Shown here: positions 1 through 8,288 of the stretch, piece after piece
Numbering within the stretch: position 1 is the stretch's first letter
How the letters are laid out: each line of letters starts with the position of its first letter
Source of the DNA: Rhodocyclales bacterium
GTDB taxonomy: Bacteria; Pseudomonadota; Gammaproteobacteria; Burkholderiales; Rhodocyclaceae
Assembly: GCA_026399435.1 (NCBI GenBank)
Contig: JAPLQX010000044.1
Coordinates: forward strand, 38,440-102,439
DNA length: 64,000 nt
Direction: 5' to 3'
Translations under genes and position numbers: made by a program
The notes under the pieces: generated by a model
Told to the model about the DNA's origin: nothing
Databases searched by the model: none
What the model saw: only the letters and a program-made list of their open reading frames with translations

Positions 1-975
1 CACCTTGAGGGCCTTGTCCTTTTGCGCCGTCACCACCCGCACGTTGGCGGTCATTCCGGGCAGCAGGGTGAGATCGGGATTCGCGGCGGAAACAATCACG
101 ATATAGGTCACGACATTGGAGACGACGGTCGCTGCCTTGCGGATCTGCGTCACCTGGCCGGAGAACGATTTGCCGGGAAACGCGTCGACCGTGAAGGTGG
201 CTTTCTGTCCCACCGCGATGCGGCCGACATCGGCTTCATCGATCGAGGTCTCGACCTGCATGTCGGTCAGGTTCTTGGCGATGATGAATAGTTCCGGCGC
301 CTGCAGGCTGGCTGCCACGGTTTGGCCGGTATCGACGCTGCGCTTGACGACGACGCCGTCCACCGGCGAACGGATCGCCGTACGCTCGAGGTCGACGCGC
401 GCCTGCGCCAGTTGCGATTCGCGCTGCTTCACCACGGCGCTGCTGTTGTTGGCCTGGGCCAGCGCGACGTCGAGCGCGGCCTTGGCGACGTCATAGACCG
501 CCTGTGACTTGTCGCGATCGGCCGCGGAAATGAAGTTCTTCTCGACCAGCATTTTCTTGCGTTCGAAGTCGCGTTGAGCGTCCATCAGGGTCGCTGTGAC
601 GCGGGCGACTTCAGCCTTCTGCACTGCGACCGAGGCGCGCGTCGATTCGAGGTCGGCTTCGGCCTGGCGCACTCGCAACTGGAATGTTTCGGGGTCGATG
701 CGCGCAATCAACTGGTCGGCTTTCACCGGGCTGTTGAAGTCCGCGTAGAGTTCCTTGATCTGGCCCGATACTTGCGAACCCACCGACACGGATACAACCG
801 GAGTCAATGTGCCGCTGGATGCCACGGTGGCCGTCAGCGGGCCCGACTCCAGTTTGGCCAGTTTGAACTGGGGCGTATCGCTGGTACCGCCGAGGTAGCG
901 CCAAGCGCCATAGCCTGCGCCTGCAAGAACGAGGATGACGAGGGCGATCAGCCCGAGGCGGGAGGACGTTTTCAT
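1..975 (-). CDS. MacA/HlyD-type efflux periplasmic adaptor subunit, 3' end outside window
   Basis: Periplasmic adaptor (membrane fusion) protein that would link an inner-membrane pump to an outer-membrane channel. Read on the minus strand from ATG at 975, the frame is open for 325 codons to the window edge. An N-terminal membrane anchor lies at about residues 7-26. A lipoyl half with DGVVVKRSVDTGQTV and a long helical hairpin (about 95-180) follow, the usual MacA order. Family members are about 370-420 residues, so roughly the last 60 or more are missing. A macB-like ABC gene may follow outside the window. The neighbouring sox genes have the same direction, but this gene lies after soxB with a 46-base gap and is probably functionally unrelated. 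Confidence 0.85.
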   Translation of the reverse strand, partial: MKTSSRLGLIALVILVLAGAGYGAWRYLGGTSDTPQFKLAKLESGPLTATVASSGTLTPVVSVSVGSQVSGQIKELYADFNSPVKADQLIARIDPETFQLRVRQAEADLESTRASVAVQKAEVARVTATLMDAQRDFERKKMLVEKNFISAADRDKSQAVYDVAKAALDVALAQANNSSAVVKQRESQLAQARVDLERTAIRSPVDGVVVKRSVDTGQTVAASLQAPELFIIAKNLTDMQVETSIDEADVGRIAVGQKATFTVDAFPGKSFSGQVTQIRKAATVVSNVVTYIVIVSAANPDLTLLPGMTANVRVVTAQKDKALKV

Positions 976-1021
976 GGGAGCAATTCTAGACGATCCTTCC
1001 CATGGGGCTTGTAACCGGGTG

Positions 1022-2740
1022 TTACGCGATGCCCGGATTGCCCTTCGTGCCAATCAGCCTGGGCTGGTTGAGCTTGCGCGGCGTGATGGTCTTCTTGTCG
1101 CGCAGGTAGCGCGCCACCACATCCCACACCGGCTCGCCCTTCGCTCCCTCGGCCACTGGTGCCCAGCCGGCGACCTTGTATTTCTTGTCGGCCTCGAGTG
1201 CCTTGCCTTTCAGGCGCATCTCGGTGATGCGGCTGCCCATCTTTGCGTCCGGTGCGCAGGCATATTGCAGCCCGCCAACGCGCACCATGTCGCCGCCCTG
1301 CTGGTAGTAGGGATCGGGGTTGAACGAGTTGTCGCAAACATCCTCGAGAATGGTCTTGATCTGCTCGCCGCTCATCTCGTTGAGCGTTGCGTAGGGGTAA
1401 GTGATCGCGGTCTGGTCCATCAGGTGCTCGAAGGTAATGGCCTGGCCGGGCAGGATCGTCGTGCCCCAGCGGAAGCCGGGCGAGAAGCCGATGTCGGCGC
1501 CCTGCACCTCCATGATGGCGTCGAGAATCAGCTGATCCCAGCTGCCGTTGAAGTTGCCGCGCCGGTACAGCAGGCCTTCCGAGACGGCGAGTTTTTCATC
1601 CAGCTTTTCCTTGTAGGGGGCACGTACCTTGTCGATGTAGGCGACCATCTCGGCGTCGGCCGGTAGCAGATTGGAGAAGATCGGCAGCAGCTTGTAGCGG
1701 AAATCCTGAACCTTCCCGCCGCGCACATCGAAGTCGAGTACGGCGAGGAACTTGCCGTTGGATCCGGCGTTGGTGACCAGTGTCTGGCCGCCGGCATTCT
1801 TGATCGTGACGGGTTGCGGCACGCCGTCATGCGTGTGACCACCCATGATGGCGTCGATGCCGGTGACGCGGCTGGCCATCTTGAGGTCGACATCCATGCC
1901 GTTGTGCGAGAGGACGACGACGACTTTCGCACCCTTGGCGCGCACCTCGTCGACCATCTTCTGCATGTTCTCGTCCTGGATGCCGAAGGTCCAGTCGGGC
2001 ATCATGTAGCGCGGGTTGGCGATGGGTGTGTAGGGAAAGGCCTGGCCGATCACCGCGACCTGCACGCCATTCATCTCGCGCATCGCGTAGGGCGCGAAGA
2101 CCGGATCGCCGAAGTCGGTGGTCTTCACGTTCTGGGCGAGAAACTCGATCTTGCCCTTCAAGTCCTTCTCGACGATTTCCTGCACGCGCTTGTCGCCCAG
2201 GGTGAACTCCCAGTGGGACGACATCATGTTCACGCCGAGCAGCTTGCAGGCATCGACCATGTCCTGGCCATTGGTCCACAAGGCGGTGGCGGAACCTTGC
2301 CAGGTATCGCCGCCGTCAAGCAGCAGTGCGTTCGGACGCTCGGCGCGCAAGCGCTTGACCAGCGTCGCCAGATGGGCGAAGCCGCCAACCTTGCCGTAGG
2401 TCTTGGCCGCCTGGGCGAAATCGAGATAGGTGAAGGCGTGAGCCTCGCGCGTGCCGGGCTTGATGCCGAAGGCTCTGAGCAGCTGCTCGCCGACCAGATG
2501 CGGTGCTTTGCCAAACGCCCCGGCTACGCCGAGATTGACATTCGGCTCGCGGAACCAGATTGGCCGCAGTTGCGCGTGGCAGTCGGTGAAGTGCATGAAA
2601 TGCACGTTGCCGAACTTCGGCACGTCATAAAGCGCGTCGGTATTTCCGGCAGCGAGCAGCGGGCGGGCATCGAGCGCAGCGCCTGCCACCGAGGCGGCGG
2701 CGAGCATTTGCAGAAATTCGCGGCGGTTCATCGAGGACAT
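1022..2740 (-). CDS. soxB: SoxB thiosulfohydrolase
   Basis: Periplasmic dimanganese hydrolase that releases sulfate from the cysteine-S-thiosulfonate on SoxY. The 572-residue length is typical. A Tat signal (NRREFLQ, residues 5-11) is followed by the 5'-nucleotidase-type metallophosphatase motifs: Asp53-x-His55 in FTDCHAQ, GGDTWQGS at 143-150, SSHWEF at about 174-179, LSHNG, and GGHTHDG. The C-terminal nucleotidase domain is complete. The start at 2740 has GGAG 8 bases upstream. It is the last gene of the soxYZAXB order, 86 bases after soxX, consistent with one transcript. Identification is firm. Confidence 0.97.
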   Translation of the reverse strand: MSSMNRREFLQMLAAASVAGAALDARPLLAAGNTDALYDVPKFGNVHFMHFTDCHAQLRPIWFREPNVNLGVAGAFGKAPHLVGEQLLRAFGIKPGTREAHAFTYLDFAQAAKTYGKVGGFAHLATLVKRLRAERPNALLLDGGDTWQGSATALWTNGQDMVDACKLLGVNMMSSHWEFTLGDKRVQEIVEKDLKGKIEFLAQNVKTTDFGDPVFAPYAMREMNGVQVAVIGQAFPYTPIANPRYMMPDWTFGIQDENMQKMVDEVRAKGAKVVVVLSHNGMDVDLKMASRVTGIDAIMGGHTHDGVPQPVTIKNAGGQTLVTNAGSNGKFLAVLDFDVRGGKVQDFRYKLLPIFSNLLPADAEMVAYIDKVRAPYKEKLDEKLAVSEGLLYRRGNFNGSWDQLILDAIMEVQGADIGFSPGFRWGTTILPGQAITFEHLMDQTAITYPYATLNEMSGEQIKTILEDVCDNSFNPDPYYQQGGDMVRVGGLQYACAPDAKMGSRITEMRLKGKALEADKKYKVAGWAPVAEGAKGEPVWDVVARYLRDKKTITPRKLNQPRLIGTKGNPGIA

Positions 2741-2826
2741 CGGTCAATCTCCGGGAGCAAGGAGGAGCAAAGAAAAAGGCCCAACCGAACTACATCGGCC
2801 AGGCCCGGGCATGGCGTGGCGTCGTG

Positions 2827-3441
2827 CTATTTATTGACGGGAGACTCAGGGTCGAGCAATAGCGCCACCAGGTCCTTGATCTGCTGTTCCCTGAGGGCGC
2901 CTATGTGGCCGAAGCGCGGCATCTCGGAACAGAGGTTGTAGGACTTGGAGTTGTAGATCTTGCTGTAGACGTACTTCTGGATGTCCGCCGTGTTGCCGCG
3001 CAGCTTGCCGAACTGGAACAGGGTGGGACCGACAGTGCCGAAGGAGGTTTCCTTGGGCGCGATCTGGTGGCAGTTGTAGCAGTTGCCGCCGACCGGCAGG
3101 CCGGGCTCGTCGGACCAGGTGAAGCCGCGGCCGGACTGGGCGATCTTCTCGCCGGACTTCCAGTCGCCCAGCAGTTTGCCGTCGGCGGGATACTTCACGC
3201 CGGCCATCTGATCCGCCTCCAACTGCTTGGCGATGGTTTCGGGCGGTTTGTTGCCGGTGCGATTGCAGATGGCCTGGAGGCCGTCTTCGGAAATGCGGTC
3301 GGCCGTGGCCTGGCCCTTGGTGACGAAATCCTGCTTCATCATGGCGATGGCCTTGGCGCGGTGGTCACCGTCGGCGAAAGCAGCAGGGATGGCGGCAAGG
3401 AGGGCCGTCGCGAGAATCGAGATGCGTGCGGTAATGTTCAT
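2827..3441 (-). CDS. soxX: SoxX, monohaem cytochrome c subunit of SoxXA
   Basis: Small c-type cytochrome that with SoxA couples thiosulfate to the SoxY cysteine and passes electrons to the respiratory chain. A Sec signal peptide spans residues 1-23 (cleavage after AFA). The single haem motif is CYNCH at 121-125, and the probable axial methionine is Met174 in CSEMPRFGH. At 204 residues it has the longer N-terminal region seen in many betaproteobacterial SoxX proteins. It starts 12 bases after the soxA stop, so the two are very likely co-translated. Confidence 0.94.
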   Translation of the reverse strand: MNITARISILATALLAAIPAAFADGDHRAKAIAMMKQDFVTKGQATADRISEDGLQAICNRTGNKPPETIAKQLEADQMAGVKYPADGKLLGDWKSGEKIAQSGRGFTWSDEPGLPVGGNCYNCHQIAPKETSFGTVGPTLFQFGKLRGNTADIQKYVYSKIYNSKSYNLCSEMPRFGHIGALREQQIKDLVALLLDPESPVNK

Positions 3442-3453
3442 GTTTTCCCCCTG

Positions 3454-4320
3454 TTAGCGCTTGATGCCCGGACCCTTGTAGGTCGCGCCGTTGGCGTTGG
3501 CCGTCATGTAGGTCAGCAGACTGGTGACGGTGTCCGATAGGTACTTCGGCTGCGGGAAACGCTGCTGGCGGAAACAGTCGCCCATGCGCCACTGCTGGGT
3601 CAGCATCACGCCGCCGGTCATGCGGTAGCCTGGCCAGCCCATCACCGCGGATGTCGCGCCCCTGTGCGTGCTGATGTTCGGCAGGTTCTGCATGCGGATG
3701 CGCTTGCCGTCGGTGCCGTGGCAGGTGTTGCAGGAGAAGTCATACGGGCCGGCGCGATAGTTGACGACTTCCTTGCCGATCTCATAGACATCCTTGACGT
3801 GCGGATCCTTGAGCGGGACGGCAAATTTCATGTCGCGCGATTGTCCGGCGACGTAGGTCACCAGCGAGGTCGCCTCGGGCGTGTGGCTGTCGGAGGCGAA
3901 GGGCCGCTTCATCAGGTCGGCTTCGTTGAAGCCCTGCTTGTTGATCATGCACCAGACGATGCGGCGCTCGACATCCATTACCTTTCCGGCATCGGCAAAG
4001 TAACGCGGCATCTGCACATAGGCACCCTTCACCACGCCGACGCCGAGGCCGAGGTCGCAACTCTCCGCAAGCGAGACATTATTGTGACCGCGCTTGTTCT
4101 TCCAGAATTCCTCGCCCTGAGCCTCGAACAACTCGGCCGGGTTGGTTTCCTCCATCATGGCGCGGAACTTTTCGAACTCGAGCGTGGCCGCGTCTTTTTC
4201 CTCGACTGGCGCTGCGGCCGGCGGCTTGGCGACTTTCTTGGCGGCGGTGCCCTTGTTCTGGGCGCTTGCCGGGTGAACGGCAAGGGCAAGCATTGCCACA
4301 ACTGCGATGCTGTATTTCAT
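3454..4320 (-). CDS. soxA: SoxA, single-haem L-cysteine S-thiosulfotransferase subunit
   Basis: Catalytic subunit of SoxXA, which joins thiosulfate to the SoxY cysteine in the periplasm. A signal peptide covers residues 1-20. The only CxxCH is CNTCH at 197-201. The catalytic cysteine, which becomes a haem-ligating persulfide in the family, is Cys249 in MGDCFRQQR. The position of the first haem in dihaem SoxA has no CxxCH here; lone Cys88 and Cys124 remain and probably form the disulfide known from single-haem enzymes. This makes the complex type II-like (one haem in each subunit). Length is 288 residues. Confidence 0.95.
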   Translation of the reverse strand: MKYSIAVVAMLALAVHPASAQNKGTAAKKVAKPPAAAPVEEKDAATLEFEKFRAMMEETNPAELFEAQGEEFWKNKRGHNNVSLAESCDLGLGVGVVKGAYVQMPRYFADAGKVMDVERRIVWCMINKQGFNEADLMKRPFASDSHTPEATSLVTYVAGQSRDMKFAVPLKDPHVKDVYEIGKEVVNYRAGPYDFSCNTCHGTDGKRIRMQNLPNISTHRGATSAVMGWPGYRMTGGVMLTQQWRMGDCFRQQRFPQPKYLSDTVTSLLTYMTANANGATYKGPGIKR

Positions 4321-4384
4321 GATCTCTCCTCCAGGGTCCTTGCTGCCGGTCTTGACCGCCGGCTATTGCGGGTAACGGATAGGG

Positions 4385-4696
4385 TCAGGCAACGGCGGCT
4401 TCGTCAGTCCTCTTGTCTCCCTTGTTGTCTACCCAGCTGACGACGACCTTGTCGCCAACCTTCGCACCCTTCATCTTGAAACCAAACACCGGGTTGCGCG
4501 ACACGGAGGTCCCGATCTGCCCATCGACCACTTTCTTGCCGCCGACCTCGACCGTCATCGACTGGATGAAAAGAGGAGGGATGGTTTTGCCAGCGGCGTC
4601 CTTGCGCTGGCCGGTTTCCATCGCGTGGCCCATCAGGACGCGAATCTCTGTGACATCGCCTTTCAATTGGGCGCGAATCTTCATCGGATCTGCCAT
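4385..4696 (-). CDS. soxZ: SoxZ, sulfur carrier scaffold subunit
   Basis: Immunoglobulin-fold partner of SoxY in the SoxYZ carrier, which holds sulfur intermediates during thiosulfate oxidation. The 103-residue protein has the usual SoxZ start MADPMKIRAQ, the MGHAMETG segment and a C-terminal WVDNKGD strand. It has no signal peptide of its own, as expected, because it is exported in complex with Tat-borne SoxY. It begins 30 bases after soxY and lies 64 bases before soxA. Confidence 0.95.
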   Translation of the reverse strand: MADPMKIRAQLKGDVTEIRVLMGHAMETGQRKDAAGKTIPPLFIQSMTVEVGGKKVVDGQIGTSVSRNPVFGFKMKGAKVGDKVVVSWVDNKGDKRTDEAAVA

Positions 4697-4726
4697 GGTG
4701 TGTTCCTTCTTGTCTCGTGGGTTGTA

Positions 4727-5197
4727 TCAGCCGCCGCAGCCGCCGACGGTGACTTTGACTTCCTTTTGCGCCGTATAGAATTTGCCGTCGGCTTTGGCGA
4801 CCGCCTTGACCAAGGATGTCTGGCCCATCTTGAGGCGTGCCGAAACCTCGGGCAGGGCGCCGTTGGCAAAATCGAAGGAGGCGGAAAGGGGAGACGGATT
4901 CTTCTCGACCAGAATCGAAATCGAGGTGGTGTTGGGAATATTGCTGATGACGTCCACCGGTACCACGGCTCCGTTTTCGGCGATGTCCGGAACCTTGAGG
5001 ATCAGGTCCTTGCTGTCGGCTGGCGCTCCGGCGCCAATTCCCTTGAGCGCGCCGACCGTGTCGTGAGCTTCGAAGGCGGCCTTGTTCCACTCGGCTGCCA
5101 GTACTTGCGTCGGGCGCAAGGCACCGGCGGCGATCAGGCCGGCCAGCACACCACTGGCGGTGGCGCTCTTGAGTACCGTTCTGCGGGTTGTGTTCAT
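4727..5197 (-). CDS. soxY: SoxY, sulfur carrier subunit with C-terminal GGCGG
   Basis: Carries the covalently bound sulfur on a C-terminal cysteine in the periplasm. The last residues are VTVGGCGG, the swinging-arm motif with Cys154 as carrier. The start was set at ATG 5197: it gives a Tat signal (TRRTVLKS) and has AGAGGAG just upstream. An in-frame ATG at 5293 would add 32 residues that do not fit the family. The protein is 156 residues. It is the first gene of soxYZAXB and faces the phosphoesterase gene at 5387 across a 189-base region with two inverted repeats. Confidence 0.95.
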   Translation of the reverse strand: MNTTRRTVLKSATASGVLAGLIAAGALRPTQVLAAEWNKAAFEAHDTVGALKGIGAGAPADSKDLILKVPDIAENGAVVPVDVISNIPNTTSISILVEKNPSPLSASFDFANGALPEVSARLKMGQTSLVKAVAKADGKFYTAQKEVKVTVGGCGG

Positions 5198-5231
5198 TGG
5201 GTAACTTTCTCCTCTGGTCGCGTAGCTATTG

Positions 5232-5257
5232 CTTAAGTCTAAAAGTTTCAGACTAAG
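5232..5257. promoter_or_regulatory. Imperfect inverted repeat upstream of soxY
   Basis: CTTAAGTCT at 5232-5240 faces AGACTAAG at 5250-5257, about 35 bases upstream of the soxY start. Placement suggests an operator or promoter element of the sox operon. No regulator gene is adjacent. Confidence 0.35.
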
Positions 5258-5313
5258 ATTGTGCATTATTTCTGCCTTTCTCCCGATTGGCAAATCATCG
5301 GATGTAATGAGGA

Positions 5314-5330
5314 AATCAGGGGACCTGATT
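5314..5330. promoter_or_regulatory. Perfect 7-3-7 inverted repeat in the sox/phosphoesterase divergent region
   Basis: AATCAGG and CCTGATT are separated by GGA. The site lies 57 bases before the phosphoesterase start and 117 bases before soxY, a good operator position. It shares the pattern AATCA-N7-TGATT with the repeat at 7558-7574. Confidence 0.4.
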
Positions 5331-5386
5331 CAATGCGGGTTAACATTTAATGCTACTTCACGGACAAACCAGACAACTCCTCGTTA

Positions 5387-6127
5387 ATGAAGATTGCGGT
5401 TCTATCGGACATCCACGGCAATCTCGAAGCCTTGCAGGCCTGCCTGGCTCATGCCCGGCAAGAGGGCGCCGGCATGCATGTCTTTCTTGGCGACCTGGTG
5501 GGCTATGGCGCCGACCCGGTGGCCTGCCTCGACCTTCTGGCGGACCATGCCGGCAGAGGGGCGCTGCTGGTCAGGGGCAACCACGACGAAGCGGCACTGG
5601 GCGGTTTGTGCGAGAACATGAATTTCGTGGCGCGCGAGGCGACGTACTGGACACGCAAGCAGCTGAGTCCGGGCGCGCGCGACTTTCTCGCTTCCCTGCC
5701 GTTCACCGTCCGTCGCGACGATCTCTTCTTCGTTCATGCCAGCGCCGACGCGCCCGAAAAATGGGATTACATCAGCAGCGCCTTGCAGGCCGGACGCTGC
5801 ATGGATGCCGCGCAGGCGTCAGTGACATTCGCCGGGCATGTACACCACCAGTCACTCTTCTTCTCGGCCGGCAGCAGCGTGCGTGCATTCCAGCCGGTAC
5901 CAGGCGTGCCGATCCCCCTGGGCGGCCGCCGGCGCTGGCTGGCAATCGCCGGGGCGGTCGGCCAGCCGCGCGATGGGAACAACGCGGCGGGGTATGTACT
6001 TTACGATGAAGAAAAGCGCCTGCTGACTTTCTTTCGCGTGCCCTACGACCACATGACGGCGGCGCGCAAGATCATCGAGGCTGGCCTGCCCGAGCGGCTG
6101 GCGTGGCGACTGAAAAAAGGGGAATGA
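5387..6127 (+). CDS. Calcineurin-like metallophosphoesterase
   Basis: Predicted cytoplasmic dimetal phosphoesterase of the YfcE/MPP-like group; the substrate is unknown. The five metallophosphatase motifs are in order: LSDIHGN (residues 6-12), LGDLVGYG, RGNHDEA, FVHASAD and FAGHVHHQ. The protein is 246 residues with no signal or membrane segment. Its stop is directly followed by the ATG of a protein kinase gene (no gap), so the two are almost certainly co-translated. A kinase/phosphatase pair is a reasonable guess, though nothing in the sequence fixes the substrate as a protein. Confidence 0.85.
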   Translation: MKIAVLSDIHGNLEALQACLAHARQEGAGMHVFLGDLVGYGADPVACLDLLADHAGRGALLVRGNHDEAALGGLCENMNFVAREATYWTRKQLSPGARDFLASLPFTVRRDDLFFVHASADAPEKWDYISSALQAGRCMDAAQASVTFAGHVHHQSLFFSAGSSVRAFQPVPGVPIPLGGRRRWLAIAGAVGQPRDGNNAAGYVLYDEEKRLLTFFRVPYDHMTAARKIIEAGLPERLAWRLKKGE

Positions 6128-7543
6128 ATGGAAAGCGCCGAGCATCTCAAGCCGGACACGGAGATTGCCGGTTACCGCGTGCAGGAGAAGTTGCGCGAGG
6201 GCGGCATGGCCGTACTCTACCGCGTCGCGCCGCCAACCGGTGCGGAACCTTGCCTGCTGAAGGTGCCGCAACTGGGATTCGGCAGCCATCCGGCCTGCTA
6301 TGCGGGCTTCGATGTCGAGCAGATGATTCTCGGAAGGATTGCCGGACCTCACGTACCGCGGCTGTTCGCCAGTGGCGAGGGCGATTTCGGCCCGTATCTG
6401 GTCATGGAACGCCTTGTCGGCACGTCGCTGGCCGAATTTGCCAGCAGGGCGCCGCTGCCGGTTGAGGAGGTGACTCGCCTCGGTGCAGCGCTGGCATCGG
6501 CGGTTCATGATTTGCATCGCCAGCAAGTGGTGCACCACGACCTCAAGCCATCGCATGTGATATTGCGCGAAGGAGGACAGGCCGCGCTCATCGACTTCGG
6601 GCTGGCCTTTCACGCCCATTTGCCCGATCTCGTCGAAGCGGAATCCGACCGGCCGCTGGGCACACCCGCCTATATCTCGCCGGAGCAGATTGCCGGCGTG
6701 CGCGGCGATCCGCGCAGCGATGTCTTTGCGCTCGGGGTGATCCTTTACCTTCTGGCGACCGGCCGGCTGCCCTTCGGCGAACCGACCGGCATGGGCGGCC
6801 TGCGTCGTCGTCTCTACTTCGACCCGCTGCCGCCGCGCCGCATCATCCACGATCTGCCGGAGTGGCTGCAGGAAATCATCCTGCATTGCCTCGAAGTGCG
6901 CGCGGAAGACCGCTACGCTACGGCGGCACTGCTGGCGCATGATTTGAGGCATCCGGAGCAGGTCGCGCTGACCGGGCGCGGGCGACGCACAAGGCGTTCG
7001 GGACCGATGACAGTCATGAAGCGCTGGCTGGCGACGCTGACCGCCTCGCCGCCCGCGAGCAAGGCGCCGACCGCGCACCTTGCTCTCGCGCCGCACGTTC
7101 TTGTCGCACTGGACACCGCTTGCCGCAGTGAGACGCTGGTCCATGCGATGCGCGAGGCGGTGCGACGGACCATCGCTGACGAACTGCATTGGCGCGTGAG
7201 TTTCGTCAGCGTGGTGGAGCCGTCTGTACTCACCGAACAGGACGAGGGCGCCGAGATCATGCGCGGGATGCACATGCAGCGGCTGGTGGAGCTTCACCAC
7301 TGGGCGCAGCCTCTCGGCCTGCCGCAGGAGCGGCTGCGCTTTCACGTGCTCGAAGGCAGCGACGTACCAACTCGCTTGATCGAATACGCCCGTGCCAGCC
7401 ACGTCGACCACATCATCATCGGCGCGCGAGGCAGTTCGGGCCTGCGGCGACTTCTCGGCAGCGTGTCCTCGCGAATGGCGGCCGAGGCACCATGCACCGT
7501 GACTGTAGTTCGCGCCTCGCATACCGCCGGCATGGACACATAA
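6128..7543 (+). CDS. Ser/Thr protein kinase fused to a UspA domain
   Basis: Hanks-type kinase at about residues 14-270: glycine loop LREGGMAVLY, ATP-binding Lys45, catalytic loop HHDLKPSH (Asp138; the usual HRD Arg is His), DFG at 156-158 and the SPE activation-segment end. All residues needed for activity are present. After a short linker, residues about 323-468 form a universal stress protein domain ending in GARGSSGLRRLLGS, the UspA ATP-binding loop pattern. No membrane segment is visible, unlike PASTA-type kinases. It is coupled to the phosphoesterase in front. The UspA domain may sense nucleotide or be a kinase substrate; this is inference. Confidence 0.85.
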   Translation: MESAEHLKPDTEIAGYRVQEKLREGGMAVLYRVAPPTGAEPCLLKVPQLGFGSHPACYAGFDVEQMILGRIAGPHVPRLFASGEGDFGPYLVMERLVGTSLAEFASRAPLPVEEVTRLGAALASAVHDLHRQQVVHHDLKPSHVILREGGQAALIDFGLAFHAHLPDLVEAESDRPLGTPAYISPEQIAGVRGDPRSDVFALGVILYLLATGRLPFGEPTGMGGLRRRLYFDPLPPRRIIHDLPEWLQEIILHCLEVRAEDRYATAALLAHDLRHPEQVALTGRGRRTRRSGPMTVMKRWLATLTASPPASKAPTAHLALAPHVLVALDTACRSETLVHAMREAVRRTIADELHWRVSFVSVVEPSVLTEQDEGAEIMRGMHMQRLVELHHWAQPLGLPQERLRFHVLEGSDVPTRLIEYARASHVDHIIIGARGSSGLRRLLGSVSSRMAAEAPCTVTVVRASHTAGMDT

Positions 7544-7557
7544 ACTTTTAATCCATA

Positions 7558-7574
7558 AATCAAAACATTTGATT
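7558..7574. promoter_or_regulatory. Perfect 7-3-7 inverted repeat upstream of the rhodanese gene
   Basis: AATCAAA and TTTGATT are separated by ACA, in the 159-base gap between the kinase stop and the rhodanese start. The geometry and outer bases (AATCA-N7-TGATT) match the repeat in the sox promoter region at 5314-5330. Confidence 0.4.
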
Positions 7575-7702
7575 GAGGATTCATCGTTCCGTAGTTTGAT
7601 AACGCGTGACGCCAAACGACAGCAAATAGTCAGGAGCGTTTGCAGATGCTTTCACTTTGCCGCGGCGTTCGCCGCGGATCGCATTCACGGAGGAGGAGAA
7701 TC

Positions 7703-8158
7703 ATGCACACCATCAAGCAGATATTCATCACGCTCGTCAGCTCCCTTTGGCTGGTTGCCAGCGGCAGCGCGCTCGCCCAGGAAACACCGACCACGGCACC
7801 TGCCGGCGTCAAGCTGGTCGAGGCCAAGGCGGTGCAGGACCTGCAAGCCAAGGGAGCCGTGCTGATCGACACCCGCAAGGCCAACGAGTTTTCCGACGCC
7901 ACCATCAAGGGCGCCATTTCGGTGCCCTATGATCCGGAGAAGAGCGCGAAGGATGCGAACTTCGATGCGGCCCAGGACAAATACGACATGGGCAAGATCG
8001 CCGACAAGAACAAGGACTACGTCGTGTTCTGCAATTCCGGCACCTGCTGGAAATCCTACAAGGCAGCCGTCATGATGGCCAAGGCAGGCTACAAGAATGT
8101 GCATTGGTACCGCAACGGCTTTCCTGACTGGAAGGCCCGCAAGCTGCCGACGGACTAA
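7703..8158 (+). CDS. Exported single-domain rhodanese
   Basis: Sulfurtransferase-fold protein likely acting in the periplasm. The signal peptide is residues 1-25 (cleavage after ALA). The rhodanese features are LIDTRKANEFSDATIKGAISVP (split here only for reading: LIDTRKA at 54-60 and GAISVPY at 70-76) and an active-site loop beginning with Cys110 in FCNSGTCWKS, which carries a second cysteine (Cys114). The start was set at ATG 7703 because AGGAGGAG lies just upstream; a longer reading from 7640 would bury the signal peptide. The 151-residue protein sits between sulfur genes and a YeiH-like transporter, suggesting handling of reduced sulfur. Confidence 0.85.
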   Translation: MHTIKQIFITLVSSLWLVASGSALAQETPTTAPAGVKLVEAKAVQDLQAKGAVLIDTRKANEFSDATIKGAISVPYDPEKSAKDANFDAAQDKYDMGKIADKNKDYVVFCNSGTCWKSYKAAVMMAKAGYKNVHWYRNGFPDWKARKLPTD

Positions 8159-8214
8159 ATTCCGTGCTTTCATTTCCTAGACGTCAGGGGCGCCCATCGC
8201 GCGCCTGGTGTTAT

Positions 8215-8236
8215 GTCCGCGGCGCCTGCCGCGGAC
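8215..8236 (+). other. Perfect 9-bp hairpin between rhodanese and YeiH-like genes
   Basis: GTCCGCGGC and GCCGCGGAC enclose a GCCT loop. It directly precedes a second hairpin with a T-run. It may be part of a double terminator or an RNA processing site in the 130-base gap. Confidence 0.5.
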
Positions 8237-8238
8237 GG

Positions 8239-8262
8239 TATCCCCTGGTGGGATAGCTTTTT
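8239..8262 (+). terminator. Rho-independent terminator-like hairpin before the YeiH-like gene
   Basis: TATCCC, loop CTGGT, GGGATA, then GC and five T. It ends only 26 bases before the next start codon, so it would either end the rhodanese transcript or attenuate read-through into the transporter gene. Confidence 0.45.
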
Positions 8263-8288
8263 CGCACGCGGCATACGGAGGAACAGTA

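Noticed and set aside
5852..7615. Minus-strand open frame of 587 codons opposite the phosphoesterase and kinase genes
   Set aside because: The plus-strand genes carry complete catalytic motifs; the antisense product shows only His/Arg/Gln-rich shadow sequence.
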